64,000 bases of DNA, from positions 74,946,001-75,010,000 of the forward strand of contig JAZHRO010000002.1 of NCBI GenBank assembly GCA_037157565.1. Reading direction: 5' to 3'. Numbering within the stretch: the stretch's first letter is position 1; each line of letters begins with the position of its first letter. Below, one piece after another: positions 20,741-34,000 of the stretch. The DNA is from Thalassia testudinum. Lineage: Eukaryota > Streptophyta > Magnoliopsida > Alismatales > Hydrocharitaceae. The translations under genes and the position numbers were made by a program. The notes under the pieces were generated by a model. It saw only the letters and a list, made by a program, of their open reading frames with translations. It had not been told where the DNA came from and ran no database searches.

Positions 20741-23700
20741 TGTTGATAGAGACCATCAAGGAGTTTTTAAAGACGTTTCATTGTAGCAAAGTCTCCTAAA
20801 TAGCTTAATCAACAGATAATATTTATTACTCGAAATCTAAATTGAGATCCAAGGTTGAACATAGGGAACAAATGTGGAATTTACACGCTAATATTTAATT
20901 GCATATAAATGAGCATAGGAAATTAAGCATAATAATGATATTCAATGAATACTAATCTATCACATTAAATATTCAATGATGCTCAATATATCTCAAAACA
21001 AAAAGAATAGAAGAGAAGCCAAAAGTGATGATTTAAATCACCAACTAAGCCCTCTAAGCATGCATCACAAATATCTCAATTATTCCAAATAACCCAACAG
21101 TAACTTAAATGCTACAGTGATCAGACATCGGGCATGTGTATCAGATGACTTAAATGATCAAGGCTCTTAAAGCTAAGCCCCTCCTCTTCTTTTCTTCCTT
21201 TCCTTCTCTTCTTCTTCTTCTGTTCAAACATGTTTTTCTTCTCTTCAGCTTCTGTTAAGACCTGTGCTGTTTGAGCCTTTTAAGACGTCTGAACTGTTGG
21301 CCAGACGCTTGGACACCTTCCCAGACGTCTGGAAATAAAAAATTTTGAGTACGAGCTCGCATATGCGCGCAGACAGTACTCTCGTTTTCCTTCCCTTCTC
21401 TCTCTCCCCGCCTCCAGCAAACCCTAAACCCCCAACTTTATAAACCCCTTCCCTCTTTCTCGTTCTCCCCACACCAGCCATCTTCCTCTCTTCTTCTCCA
21501 CTCCAGCGAGAGAGCTAGCGCGAGCGAGAGCGCGAGAGCGGCGTTGAGGAGGAGTGACATGAGGAGAGGAGGAGAGTGAGTTCACGAGCTCGAGTGGGAG
21601 CTCGCCGGGAGCGCACAGCCGGAGCGGTGCGCGCGTGAAGAGTGCATCGAGGAAGTCCTCCCCGACACTGCTGCAGCCGGAGCTGCAAACGAGGGGGGGC
21701 GAGGTGTGGCCATGCGCAGCGCGAGCGAGCTGGAGCAGGTTCTGGTTCTAGGTTTTTCCCAGAATAAGACGTCTGGAGTGACGTCCAGACGATGAAGTGG
21801 ACGTCTGAAGGAGGTTCCAGACATCTAAGGGGAGAGTTTCGCGAACGTACGTTCTCTTTGCGGATACGGCCATGCAGGCCACTCCGTGGGTGCCCTCTTG
21901 CGTACCTATTTTGAGAAGATTATGTTGCAGGATTTGCTTTGGGATGGCGCAGGGCACGCCCGCCCACGCATTTCAAACATCTAAGGAGCTTACCAGACGA
22001 CTTGAAGCACTTCCAGACGTCTGGAGAGGTGGTCGGATATCTGGAGCTGGCTCCAGATGATCCAGAAGAGTTCCTGGACGTTTGAGGATGACGCAGAGAC
22101 TAAGGTGCGTTTCTGGACACTTTTAAGACGTTTGGAAGTTGTTCCAGACGTCTGATTTTGCGTCAGTAACCCTGTTTTGACCCGTTTAAGGTCTGTTTGA
22201 GGTCTGTTTTACGCAAATGAGATACCGACGTTTTCCTTGTGAGTTCCTCTACTTATTAGAACGCTTTCCATATTGTTCTGATAGTTCCCTTGTGATTGCT
22301 TCTTGTTATAGGACTTCATTCCGTTGCAGGTTCGAGGCTTACTGAGGCACGTAAGTCTGCCGTTCAAGCCCCCAATACTTCTGGGTTTACTGGTAGAGTG
22401 GCTTCCCCTAATTTCAATACAAACCTAAATGAATGTGTGAAATGAATGACTAGAACCTAGGATGTGGCATGAATCCTAGGATGAGAAATACTTAAAATGG
22501 TTGTATGCGTGATTGAATTGCAGTCTTGAATGTGTAGATAGAAATGTTAAATAGCTGCCTGTAAATGAACCAACGTTGTCTGTGAATTATGAATAACTTG
22601 TGCTAGTTAGCAGTTGTATGTAACCTTCTTGTTGTATACGTTAATTGATATAATACAAGCTGCATGTGTATACTCTGAGAATGGAATTGCGAATGATAGA
22701 AATACAAGCTGTATGTATATAACCTAAGAATGGAAATGGAAATGATGAAACCTGGTATGGAATGGCATGAGGCATATGAGCATGAACCCTAAGGGGGGAA
22801 TAGGAGTAGAGCTCCTGGAAATACATGGAATGGATCTGGAAATGCGTTCGGAAGTGTGCTAGCCCTTGAGTACGTGGTACCAAGGGGAGCGCATGTTACC
22901 TCTTAGTGTAGAGGGGAGCTTGCTGCCCTTCAGGTTGAGACCCGAGGTGGGTTTGGCCACTTTGCACCGACTTTGTGGCCCTCGTGTACACTGTACCGGG
23001 GGGAGCTACTAGTGTAGGGAGAGAGCTAGCCACTCCACGGGGCCCAGGGTTCAGCTAGCCGCCCTACATTGACTTGTTAGGCCCACTGGGCAAACCAGGG
23101 TAGTCAAGCGAGGGTGCGCGGACTGTGGAGGGGCGAGACGCCTGTTTGGTTCTTAGGGGCTAGACCCCTATTACTGAGAGAACTAGGCCCTATACTGTTC
23201 CGTCTTGTACTTTGGGCGCACCCGTTAGCAGAAACGACTGACCGCGTGCCAGTGCGGGGTAGCTACCCGTGCGTTTATCGCGCGTGCCATAGTCACCGTT
23301 ACGTCTATCCATGACCTTGGGGTGGTTGACTGGGTGTAGGATCACCACGGGGGACTCTCCCAGCCAAAAGAGCACCATGTGTGCCTTCTACTCTTCGGAA
23401 AAGACTGCAATTAAGACCGTTCCCACGAGGAACACTCGAGATCAAGAAAGAGATCTGATAAATAGACCAATGGGTGAAAAGGAATAAATTGTGAAATAAA
23501 GTAAATGGAATAAACAACTACCTGTCCACTTTTACTACTTTAGTTAGTTAGTTGCCACTCTACTCAGCGTTTGCTGACTTTGTGTACTCATAACCCTTTT
23601 TAAGTCCAGGTGTTGAGCAGCCCGAGTCTACGGCTGAGGAGGGTGCTGGGCTCAGTAGAGCACAGTAGCTGTAGCTCTTTTGTTGTACTCCTTTGTAGTA

Positions 23701-26192
23701 GTGAGTTAGATTCTTGTATCTTTATGTTCTGTACTTTTACGCTCTATACTTTATGTTCCTGTACCTGGTTACTTTCTATTGTTGTGGTGGTGATATGTAC
23801 TGTAGTAATTTTTACTCTCTTTACTACTGTACCTTTTTACTGTTAATTGCTCAGCATAGTGAATGTGGTTTACTTTCCTATTTTTTGGTTACTTTCTTGT
23901 TGGACGACTGAGTCTTGGGATTAGTCGAGTCGGTCCGATCTCGTGTCCTGTAGGGATTTGGGAACCAAGTCATGACAGCTTCTCTTCTCGAGCCCTCTCC
24001 TTCTTCTCTAAACATTTTCCTTCCTTCACAGCTTCAAGGGAACCAATCTCCTCCAAGCGGTTAAGTGTTGAGAGTGCATGCACAAGGGCATACTTCAGAG
24101 AGAAAAACCCTCTCCCGCTCTCTCACAAATTCCTCCTCTTCTCTCTCAGATAATCGGGTCATAATCGGGTATTCAGGTTAAGCAGTATCGGGTCCAGGCC
24201 TGCGTGTGTGGTGTCGCAAGTGAGGAGTGAGGCTTAGGCAGGTAGCAGGTGTGCAGGTAAGGGGACCCGAACCCCGTGTTCTTAGGTGAATAGCCTAAGA
24301 CACAAAAACAACTTAAGCACTATCATGCGCTCTTGCACACCCAATGTGGGACTAAACCCACAGGCCTCCTCCCATATAGTTGCAGTGAAGGGAACTTCCA
24401 ATTGGCACAGCAACTGTGTTTCCTTGCTCAATTGAGGACTTGGAGGGGTTCTGTCCCAGAGCCCGCACGACCTAGGACGGTTCTTGGTGAAGAGCAGGGC
24501 TGTGTCTTGAAGAACAACGCCAAGGAAGACGACGCGGCGGTGGAGCTCCGACGTGGGACCTGAAATACAAAGTACAGGCTAAAAGCCCTTGTTAAAATGT
24601 TCAAGAGGATCGCAAGGATGTGGCGAGGGTGTTGGTGGCGGTGGCATGCTGCGAGGGTGGTTGTAGGTGGCTGGCGAAGGCGGATTTGGTGGTGTGAAGG
24701 TGAGTTGGTTGGTGGAGCTTTTGGGTGGGTGGAGTGGCGAATGGGTAGAGGGGTTTTGTTCAGGGATGAGCGGTGAAGCTTATCAGAGTGTTGGCGAGGC
24801 ATGTGGTGCAGTGGAGTGACGGGAAATCCTCGCCGAAGATGCGACCGAAGATGGAGACGATGACGGTGAACGGTGGTGTCGATGGTCGAAACAAGGTTTA
24901 AAAGAGATAAATAGGGAGTAGGGGAGGAGAGGAACCTAATTAACCTAGTCTAAATGGATGAAAGGGGAGGATTCCCACGTCGGTGGTACGCCAAACGTGG
25001 GGAAGATGAATTCTCTAAAGGTGAAGAAGAGGCGAGGAAGACAAGGAAGGAGGCATTCGCCGATATTGCGAGACGCGAAAGAACGAGACGAAGAAGAATC
25101 TACTGGCTATTGTCCGTGACGGTAGATGAGAAAGGTGGACGAGGAGCTCGCCAGAGTTGGTGGAGATGGAGGTCAGGGAGAAGGGAAGAGGAGGAATCCG
25201 ACCTCCAAACCAAGCTAAGGAGGTGAGGTTTGCATCAGGGGTGTTTTTATAGGGCTCAAGGGGGCATTCCAAGCTTGGAAACCAAACTTGGAAGCTCGAA
25301 ATTTTCGCACATGTGGGAAACCCACATCTTCCATGCGTTCGCATGGGAGATTGAGAACAAATCAGGAGTCAAGATGCAGTTCATATTGTAGAGAATCCTC
25401 TCAGGAGTCTCCTTTCTAATTTTGAAAGGAATTGAGCATGAAATCAGGGAGAACTTTTTGACTGAAGGTCGACGAGCTGTGTTCACATGGCAATGGCGGA
25501 AGGGGCTTTTTTGTGAAAGTGATGACAAAAGTAGGGGGCTAAACGTAATATATTTGGAAAGTTAAGGACCTGAATGAGATAGAAAGAGTCAGACTAAATT
25601 GAAATGCAAACTAGGTCAATACGAACTCTGATTGGGCCCAAATTTTGATATAAACCTAATTTGGACCCAAGGAATCTGATGGTGCAATCGAATTTTGGTT
25701 TTAACCACGTTTGACAGGGTAATTTGCTAGAAATCCAAATTAGGGCAACTTTCCGTCTGAGACTCTGTTTAGGTCAAAATGGGTTCCAATAGTCAAATCA
25801 ATGATACCAAATCTTATAGAATATTTTTCTATGAATTTTAGAAGATATAGGTGAATTTTATTCTGACCAGAACCTCAGTTAATTAAGCGGGTTTGAAATT
25901 AGGATTTCGAATGTGCATTAATTCTTGAAATGTGAGAAAACCCGTTTCTATCTGCATTGACCCTCTTATTAGTCATTAATGCTCATTTGACCTTTAATTA
26001 ACCCCTGGGAAAACTCGTGGTTACTCTACATTTAGGATATGATGTTAAAATTATATATTTACCCCTGATTTAATGTATTCTTCTCAGAATGGATATGTAA
26101 TGAATTATGACTCTTCGGCGATTATGTAGGACATTTGTCAATTGATTCTGACTTATTAAAGCTAGTTATGGCAAATGATGATGTTATCATCA
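20741..26192 (-). repeat. Solo LTR G1 (gypsy, tRNA-Asp-primed family) with F4 inside
   Basis: The minus-strand LTR starts TGATGATAACATCATCATT (ending at 26192) and ends TATCAACA (starting at 20741). GTATC flanks it perfectly (20736-20740 and 26193-26197), splitting a unit of the H array. Removing F4 and one GCTTC leaves about 2.7 kb, close to G3 (2.8 kb). A TATA box (CTATAAAAAC on the minus strand, 25244-25252) lies about 0.95 kb from the LTR start. The family is recognised as a Tat/Athila-type gypsy LTR from copy G4, which is followed by a tRNA-Asp primer site. Confidence 0.85.
21253..23977 (-). repeat. Solo LTR F4
   Basis: Inverted copy of the F family, 2725 bp, the same length as F1. On the minus strand it starts TGTCATGACTTGGTTCCC and ends GGTCTTAACA. 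Perfect target duplication GCTTC at 21248-21252 and 23978-23982. AGACGTCT-type palindromes cluster at 21280-21330 and 21770-22160. It is inserted in the CT-rich part of LTR G1. Confidence 0.92.
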
Positions 26193-27440
26193 GTATCTAA
26201 ACTTACGCGATTGGTGTGATGCCATGAGCACCAATGGTGATGCCGTTAGCACCTATGGTGGTACTGTCAGCACCACAATAGGTGTTTACATAATTGATGC
26301 CAACAACAACATGATAAGTGATACGTAATTGATGCCAACAATATCAAAAAAAGTGATAAGTGTTTGTAATAAATACTTGAGCATTATAAAAGTTACTAAA
26401 TAGGTGGCAGGGGCACCAACATAAAATTGTACGTGGTGACATTGGTATCTAAACTTACGCGACTAGCGGTGATACCATTAGCACCAATGGTGATGCCGTC
26501 AACATCTACTTGTTTTCACCGAAATTTGAGATGGTGGTGCCATTAACATCTATTGTAGTACCGACGACACCTATTAGACACAAAGTTTCCTTTTCCCTCC
26601 ACCGAAATTTGAATTTGAATGTGAGGGGAAAATGTGACTACATGTGACTCTCATTTCTCTTAGTTAAAAATGGTAATGGTACTTTTAGGGTCTAAAAAGG
26701 TGTTTTAATATTTTATCTCCATGAGCACATGTTAGTCTCCTATGTGGCTCCACCTCATCCACATAACATTCACCTTAACAAGATAAGTGATAAGTAATTT
26801 ATGCCAACAACAACATGAAAATGCACGTGGTAACATTGGTATCTAAACTTACACGATTGGTGATGATGCCATTAGCACCTATGGTGGTGCCGTCAGCGCC
26901 ACAATAGGTATTTACATAATTGATGCCAACAGCAATAAGATAAGTAATAAGTAATTGTTGCTAACAATATTAAGAAAAGTGATAAGTGTTTGTAATAAAT
27001 ACATGAGCACTATAAAAGTTACTAAACAGGTGGTAGGGGCACCAATATGAAAATGTACGTGATGACATTGATATCTAAACTTATGCGACTGGTGATGATG
27101 CCATTAGCACCAATGGTGATGCCATCAGCATCTATGGTGGTCATGTCAGCATTTACTTGTCTTCACCGAAATTTGAGATGGTGGTGCCGTTAGCATCTAT
27201 TGTAGTGTTAACGGCACCTATTGGAAACAGAGTTTCCCTCTCTCTCCAACAAAATTTAAATTTCAATGTGAGGGACACATGTGACTTCATGCGACTCTCC
27301 TTTCTCTTAACTAAAAATGGTAATAGTAATTTTAGAATCTAAAAAGGTGGTCTAACCTTTTATATCCATGAACACATGTGACTCTCTTATGTGGCTCCAC
27401 CTCATCCATATGGCATCCACCTCAACATGTCATGTGAGAT
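26193..27440 (+). repeat. Tandem array H, right part
   Basis: Unit starts (TATCTAAACTTA) lie at 26194, 26446, 26840 and 27072. Long units (394 bp at 26446) alternate with short units (252 and 232 bp) in which the middle is replaced by ATAAGTGTTTGTAATAAATAC and GGCACCAACATAAAA. The last unit decays at about 27440, just before a TATA-like GGGTATAAAATAAAG (27453). Confidence 0.85.
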
Positions 27441-30400
27441 CGGTATAATGGTGGGTATAAAATAAAGCACCTCTCCCTTTTTGTCATTTCTTTAAGGAAA
27501 AAAATAAAAAACTAAAATTTGAATACCTTAGTCTTTTAAATGGGCGTCCATTTACTTAACCACCAAATCACTCAATTACATTATTTCTAATATTTTTCAA
27601 TCACGTAGTTAATTTGCATTTGCATTATATTCATAGTTATCTTAGCTATTCTTGTTTGTCATTTTTTAACTTTTGTTGTTCTCGCTCTCGTTTTATAAAT
27701 TTTTGTGTTCAAAACTTATGATATTTTTATGATGCATTCCTATGAGTTACTTTCAATAGCATATAGATTTAGTCCATAAATTCTTTATAGAATAAAATAA
27801 GAAATTATTTATATTCTAGTCCCTTGGATTATTATAGTTATTTCATTAGAGTATTTTTAGTATTTTATTATGCTTTCTTTTCACAGCTTACATTTGCATG
27901 AAATTCAGTTAGAGTAAGCTATGCATCTTTGGTAATTTCCTTAAAATCTTTAGAATTTATTAAAAATATGTTTTTGTAAATTGCACATAGGGTCCTATTT
28001 TGCATTTTAGTCCATGTTTTGAGTTTAGTTTACATCAATCACTTTCAAAAACATCTTAATAATATGAAATGAAAAATGCCAAAAGAATATGAGTTTAAAT
28101 GGTAATTAGCAGCTTCAAATCGATGTCCATCTTTGAGATTTGGCTAAGGACTCTTCTCATATGGTAAAGTTACATATGTTGTAGCTTATGATGATGTTGC
28201 ATGGGTGATGCAGATATGTAGGGTCTTTAGAAGGACTTGACATACATAGTTTCCTCTATCGAAACTTCCATTATTGTAATGATAATAAGAACATTACTCT
28301 TATTAAAGAAATGATTTCTTAAAACAAGTAGTATGTTAGCAGAGAGAAAAGCCTTTATCATATTCTAAGATGCCACATATGATAAAGTTGTAATCACATG
28401 CATTGCTTCAACTTATGGCTTAGCACTTTAGTCTATCAAGGTTTTATGGTAAAGCTCTCAGGTATCAAGTTAGCATTATGGGTTAAAGAGGAAGTTCAAG
28501 ATTGGCTCTTGGGGTAAGTAAGAGTCTATTAGACTTATATGCCTTGAGCAAACCAACCTAAGTTGAAGCACTCGATTAGTAATTTGGATATGATTGTCAA
28601 ATCATGTGGATGCACAAATACAATAAGATGAGTCCTTAGTACAATTGGGAGAATATATTGTAGCAATGTTGGATATATCAATGACGAGTATTAAAGATCT
28701 AAAAGGTTTGGATTGAGAATTTTGATAACTCATTGGTAACCATCACGATATTCAATTGTCTCTAGTCTGAGAAGATATAGTAATCTTCTTTAGAGACGGT
28801 TGCCTAATTGATGCCGTTAATGCACATCCTCTACATAAAAAGAGAAATTCTAGGCTATCACGCAGTTTAAGTCATGGAGTTAAGTTGACGAAATAGAGAT
28901 GCAAAAGTCTTTCATTTATCACTATTACAGAGAAGGCATATCCTTTGACCTAAGACAAATATGTGTCTCTGTGTTTGAATATGCACATTTGGTCGACTGA
29001 TAGTTGATGACTCATCTTGGTATTGAGATTGGAAAGGTGATGTGCATATGAACGCATAGGAGACATACGATCTCTCATATGAATCACACTAATCTTCTAT
29101 GGTAGGTGTATGCAGCAAATTGAGAGACTTGGCCTCGCTCCATGTATATTGGGAAGTATAAAATTTCATGCATGGTTGTATGGGTCCTAATCTAACCCAT
29201 ACATGAAAGAGAAGATAGCCCTTTGGGAAATGATTTGATCTTTGTTCCCATCCCAATGATACAAAGAAAACATGAAAAATGTATAACCCATGATAGAATG
29301 GACAATAAATGTGGGAGTTAATCCTAAGGGTTACCTATGTCATCCAATGTAAAGAATTCAAGGGTATTTGGAATACCTTAGGGAGGTGTAGCGCCATAAT
29401 TCATCTAATCCTAAGTTCTTCATTATTAGCATGATGAAACCAATAATGATTTTGACGGATTCCTAATTGTATGATTAATTGAATGTGATTTAAGGAGTTA
29501 AATTGTATTTAATTTAGAGATTAATTATATCTAATTTGATTCTGTTAAAATCAAAGAGTTTGATTGCAATTAATTAATATTTGAATACTAAATCCTAACA
29601 TCCCATAATTTGTTTTAGGCCAATCCTATAAAAATAAAGTTGGATTAGATCTCAACCCATGGATAGAGATTCAAGAGTTGCCATTATATTAGGATTAGGA
29701 TTGGAACCCTATAAATATCTCCCTAAACCTAATAAGAAACCCTAATTGATCCCAATCAAATCCATTTGATTGTGTGTGCATCCACTCCACCTTGAAGAGG
29801 AAGAGAGAAAAGAGGAGAGCAGTTGTCGCCGACTCTTCTTCTTTAAGTTCTCAACAAATGGCCCAGAACACTTCTGGGCACTACCTCCTCCCATTGCCAG
29901 ATGTTCAGACGCTTTTCTAGATGTTTAGAAAGACTTCCTGATGTCAAGATCTGCTTGTTCTATAGATATTGACTCCACAAGAGCCATTGTTCTTGGAGGA
30001 TTCAAGGATATCGTCAACTGGGGAATTACGAATCGGTTTGCATCACACATGATGGGGATTAAGTGTTCTCAACACGAAGGGCCTCATTATCCTATCGAGA
30101 AGAAGAGAATACCATTAGGTGAGACTTATTTGGGGAGGTACAACAAGTGAGGTGTTGTGCTACGCTACCCAACAGGTATACCTTGTAACTTGTGGGGAAC
30201 CCGAAATGGGGAATACTAGATCTTCCTATGTGGTTCTAGTTACATAGGTCCTTGTCGTTTCTCAATTTCAATTTTTCAAATTTTCAGGCATTGATTTAAG
30301 TTTCAATTTGTAGAAAATTTTGAATGACCATTTTATCACGCTTCCATGATGTCACTAAGATATGGGGATTGAATCATTCAATCCTCACCCCTTGAGGATT

Positions 30401-30479
30401 ATCCCATCAATTATATCATAAATCCTTGATATTCTTTCCTCTCTTCTCTTACTTTTTGTTGAAGTTTGGCCCCCTTACT
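27441..30479. other. AT-rich non-coding region, probably decayed transposon DNA
   Basis: No ORF longer than about 70 residues shows a recognisable motif. A candidate promoter is visible at 29711 (CCTATAAATATCTCC, followed by AATAAGAAACCCTAATTG), typical of an LTR U3/R boundary, and 29880-29945 holds several degenerate AGATGTTCAGACG-like words resembling those in the F and S LTRs. I could not pair any terminal repeats, so no element is called. Confidence 0.4.
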
Positions 30480-31013
30480 CCTATATCCCTTATTTTGTGT
30501 TTTAGGTAGATCTATTTCCTAAGGATGGGGGTTAAGCCCTAATCCAAATCCTTTATTCCCTTGATAAAGTCTTGATTATGACTTATGAATTTCAAAGCCT
30601 CACATTCCTCCCTTAAAAGAAATTTTCCTCCTAGAAATTTGCCACACACCTTAGGACAAGAACAAGGAAGGATATTTATTGACATTTCATTTTTAGGTTC
30701 CCGTGTCATCTTCTCACTGTTCTTATTGCACCATAAGATCTTGACTAAAGGAATCACTTTATTCCTCCGTATCTTGTTAGCTCTTTCCGAAATCTAGACT
30801 AGTTGTTCTTGATACCCCAAGGACTAGATCTATCTCAAGATCTTTGCACTATATCATGTGGTTGAGATCTGATGCATACATTTGTAAGTTGAATACATGT
30901 AAAACGTTGTGGATTCCTAATAAATGAAAAGGCAAGGTCAATCAATATGCCACTGAACTAATTCTTTTGGTTATCGAAGGGTCCCATGTAATGTAGCTTC
31001 AATTTACCTTTTA
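30480..31013 (-). pseudogene. Ty3/gypsy integrase C-terminal remnant
   Basis: Read leftwards, 30840-31013 shows KGKLKLHYMGPFD, LLGIHNVLHVFNLQMYASD, and 30539-30800 shows RRNKVIPLVKILWCNK then NSEKMTREPKNEM. These match the end of gypsy pol (RGKLxPRYIGPF ... GIHNVFHVSxLRKY ... LRNKxIPLVKVLWxNHxxEEATWExE). Frames shift several times. It is truncated at 31013, where the Sirevirus L LTR begins, so it is the target of that insertion. Which LTR belongs to it is unclear; the F family is one possibility. Confidence 0.75.
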
Positions 31014-34000
31014 TGTAGGATCTGAGAATACAAGCACATTAGAAGGAGGGGTTGAATAGTGTGATACAAAAAAAATTATAGAAATAAATCCAAACTAGAA
31101 ATGAACGCCAAATATATAGTGGTTTGCCTTACTTGGGTATTCCACTACCTTAGTCTCACGACTTAGGATTTTTAACTCGATTCCCTCAATCCGAAAGGAA
31201 TCAATTCACTAAAATACGAGGTAATTAACTGGTTAGCTTAACCTAATTATAAGATAATAGAAATGATAAAAGATTACATGTGCAAGCAAATAGAAATTTA
31301 AGCTTACAACTTAAGTCTTAAGCCTCCAAACAATATGCAAATTTAAATAATAATACCAAATGAAGCTAAGGACGAAACGACGTGCAAATGATTGAAAACC
31401 AATGAATATATCCACGCTAATGAAAACTAATTGCACTCTAGAAGAGTTTTCTCTTAAGCTAAGGCAGCAAAGCTCTCTCTAAAGCAAAAATTTAAGTATA
31501 TAGAAGCTCTTTAGAGTAGAAGAGTGTAGAATGATTTTGTGTATGTCAACAAGGCATAGAAAGGGTTTATTTATAGGCCAAAAACCACCCACCTACTCTC
31601 CATAGCTGTTAGGGGCAAATAATGGGTGATTCAAATGGGAATTAAGCCAAATTAACTATTCATATTTGTAACGACCCGGTTCCCGAGTCCCTACGAGACA
31701 CGAGAACCGGACCGACTCGACTAATCCCAAGACCCAGTCGTCCAACGAGGAAGTAACCAAAAGACAGTAAAATAAACCACATTCAGCATGAATATAACTA
31801 ACAGTAAGAAAGTACAGCAGTAAGGAAAGAAACTACTACAGTAGGCACCACCACAACAGTAAAACAACATTTATCATATAACAAAAACTGCAGGTAAAGA
31901 AGGTACAGCGGAAACAAAACTACTCACTAGAACAGAAACAAAAGAAGGTACAAAGCTGTGGCAACTCTACTGGACCCTACTCGGCCCAGCGTCCTCTGCA
32001 GCCGCCGACCCTGGCTGCTCAACACCTGGTCCTGAAAAAGGTAACGAGTGTAACACGTCAGCAAACGCTGAGTAGAGTGGCAAACTAACTAAAGGCAACA
32101 GTAGAGTGTACAGTAGCTGTTATGTTCTATTACTTCCTTTATTTACATCTTTCAATTTTTCTCACTATTTCATTTACTTCTCAGATCCTTTACTTGATCT
32201 CGAATGTCCTCGTGGGACGATCTTGATTGCAGTCTTTTCCAACAGTAGAAGTAGCACGTGGTGCTCTCCTGGCCGGGAGAGTCCCCCGTGGTGATCCTAC
32301 CCTCAGTCAACCACCCCAAGGTCACTGACAGACGTAACGGTGACTACGGCACGCGCGATAAACGCACAGGTATCTAGCCCGTACTGGCACGCGGTCAGTC
32401 GTTTCCGTTAACGGGTGCGCCCAAAGCACAGCACGGAACCAGGGCAGAGCCCTCTCAGTAACAGGGGTCCAACCCCTCCACAGTAACCAAACCGGGGCCT
32501 TGCCCCTCCACAGTCCGCGCACCCTCGCCTGACTACCCTGGTTTGCCCTAGTGGGCCTAACAAGTCGGTGAAGGAGGCTAGCAGAACCCCGGGGCCCGTG
32601 GGGTAGCTAGTACTCTCCTAACACTACTAGCTCTCCTCGGTACTACGTACACGAGGGCCAACAAGTCGGTACAGAGCGGCCAAGCCTAACCCCGGGTCCC
32701 TGGGGCGGCTGGCCCCACTCTGCACTAAAACAGGTACAGGTACTTCCCTTGGTACTGCGTACCCAAGAGACAGTACAAACTACATCTCAGTTCCATTCCT
32801 TTTCTTTCCAGGAGTTCCACTCCTAATTCCCCGTAGGGTTCCAGCTCTTTATCTCAGAACATCATATGTTTCACTTTCCAGATTCACGTTCTCAATTTCC
32901 ATGATCTCAAACATGTTTCTTTGTTCATAACAGGCAGCTGTTACTTAATTTCACAGGCAGCTTATATATTCCTTTCCATTTTTCCAAGACTGCAGTAATA
33001 TACATTCCACTAGTTTTTTCCATCCTAGGATTCATGCCATATCCTAGGATCTATCATACAATCTAGTTTTCCGGCCCTAGGATTCATGCAACACCTAGGA
33101 GCTATCATTCCATACATTTCTCATTCCTAGGATTCATGCAATGCCCTAGGTTCTAGTTATGGTTCCATACTTTAACAGATTTTATTAATACTTAAAACCA
33201 CTCTACCAGGTACAACGGGAGTAATGGGGGCGTGGTCGGGAATCCCGCGCGCCTCCGCGACTCTCAAGACGGCAACCGAACGAGGTCCTATCACAAGGAT
33301 CAAACACAAGGAGTGTCTCAAAACAGTGTATAGCTACTGTAGGCGGGTAGAGGAATAAATTCTGAAACGAACGCAACTCGAATCGCGGAAAACGGAGCCC
33401 AAACGGGCCCTAAACGGGTCGAGAAAGACAATACTGTGCAAAATCAGACGTCTGGAACTCCTTCCAGACGTCTTAAACGGTGGATCAGAGAATTACCTGT
33501 TCGGCTTGGTTCCCCGGACGTCCAGAAGTCTGTGGGGACGTCTCTCCTAGATCCCAGACGTCCGATGGTCTCTCCGGACGTCTGGAGGTCACTCCCGCCG
33601 TCTGGTACAACTTCCAGACGTCGGATTCGCAAAGGATGACGAATCCGAACACCTGCGCACAGCCAACCCTCCTCCCTCAGTACGGTCAGTCGACAAAAAA
33701 AGGAGAAAGCGGAACTCACCTTTCAGACGTCTGTATGATCACACAGACGTCGACCTTGCCGTCTGGATATCAGTCCAGACGTCTGATTCTGGAGATTTTT
33801 CCAGAATCAGAACCTTGCTCGGCCTCCGCTCGCGACGCCGCCCGCGTCGCACCTCGCACGTCCGCTGCTCCGCCCGCAGCAGGTCCCTCTCCGCGACGCT
33901 CTGCGCCCCCTGCGCCCTCCGCCGGCCGGCCAAGCCGCTCCCGGCGAGCTCGCCCTCACGGCAGAGCCCCGCCCTCGCACGTCGCAGCTCCTCCGCGCCT

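Noticed and set aside
29941..30150. 69-residue ORF (MSRSACSIDIDSTRAIV)
   Set aside because: No homologue or motif recognised, and it sits in a region with LTR-like promoter and degenerate AGACGTCT words; length is not above chance expectation.
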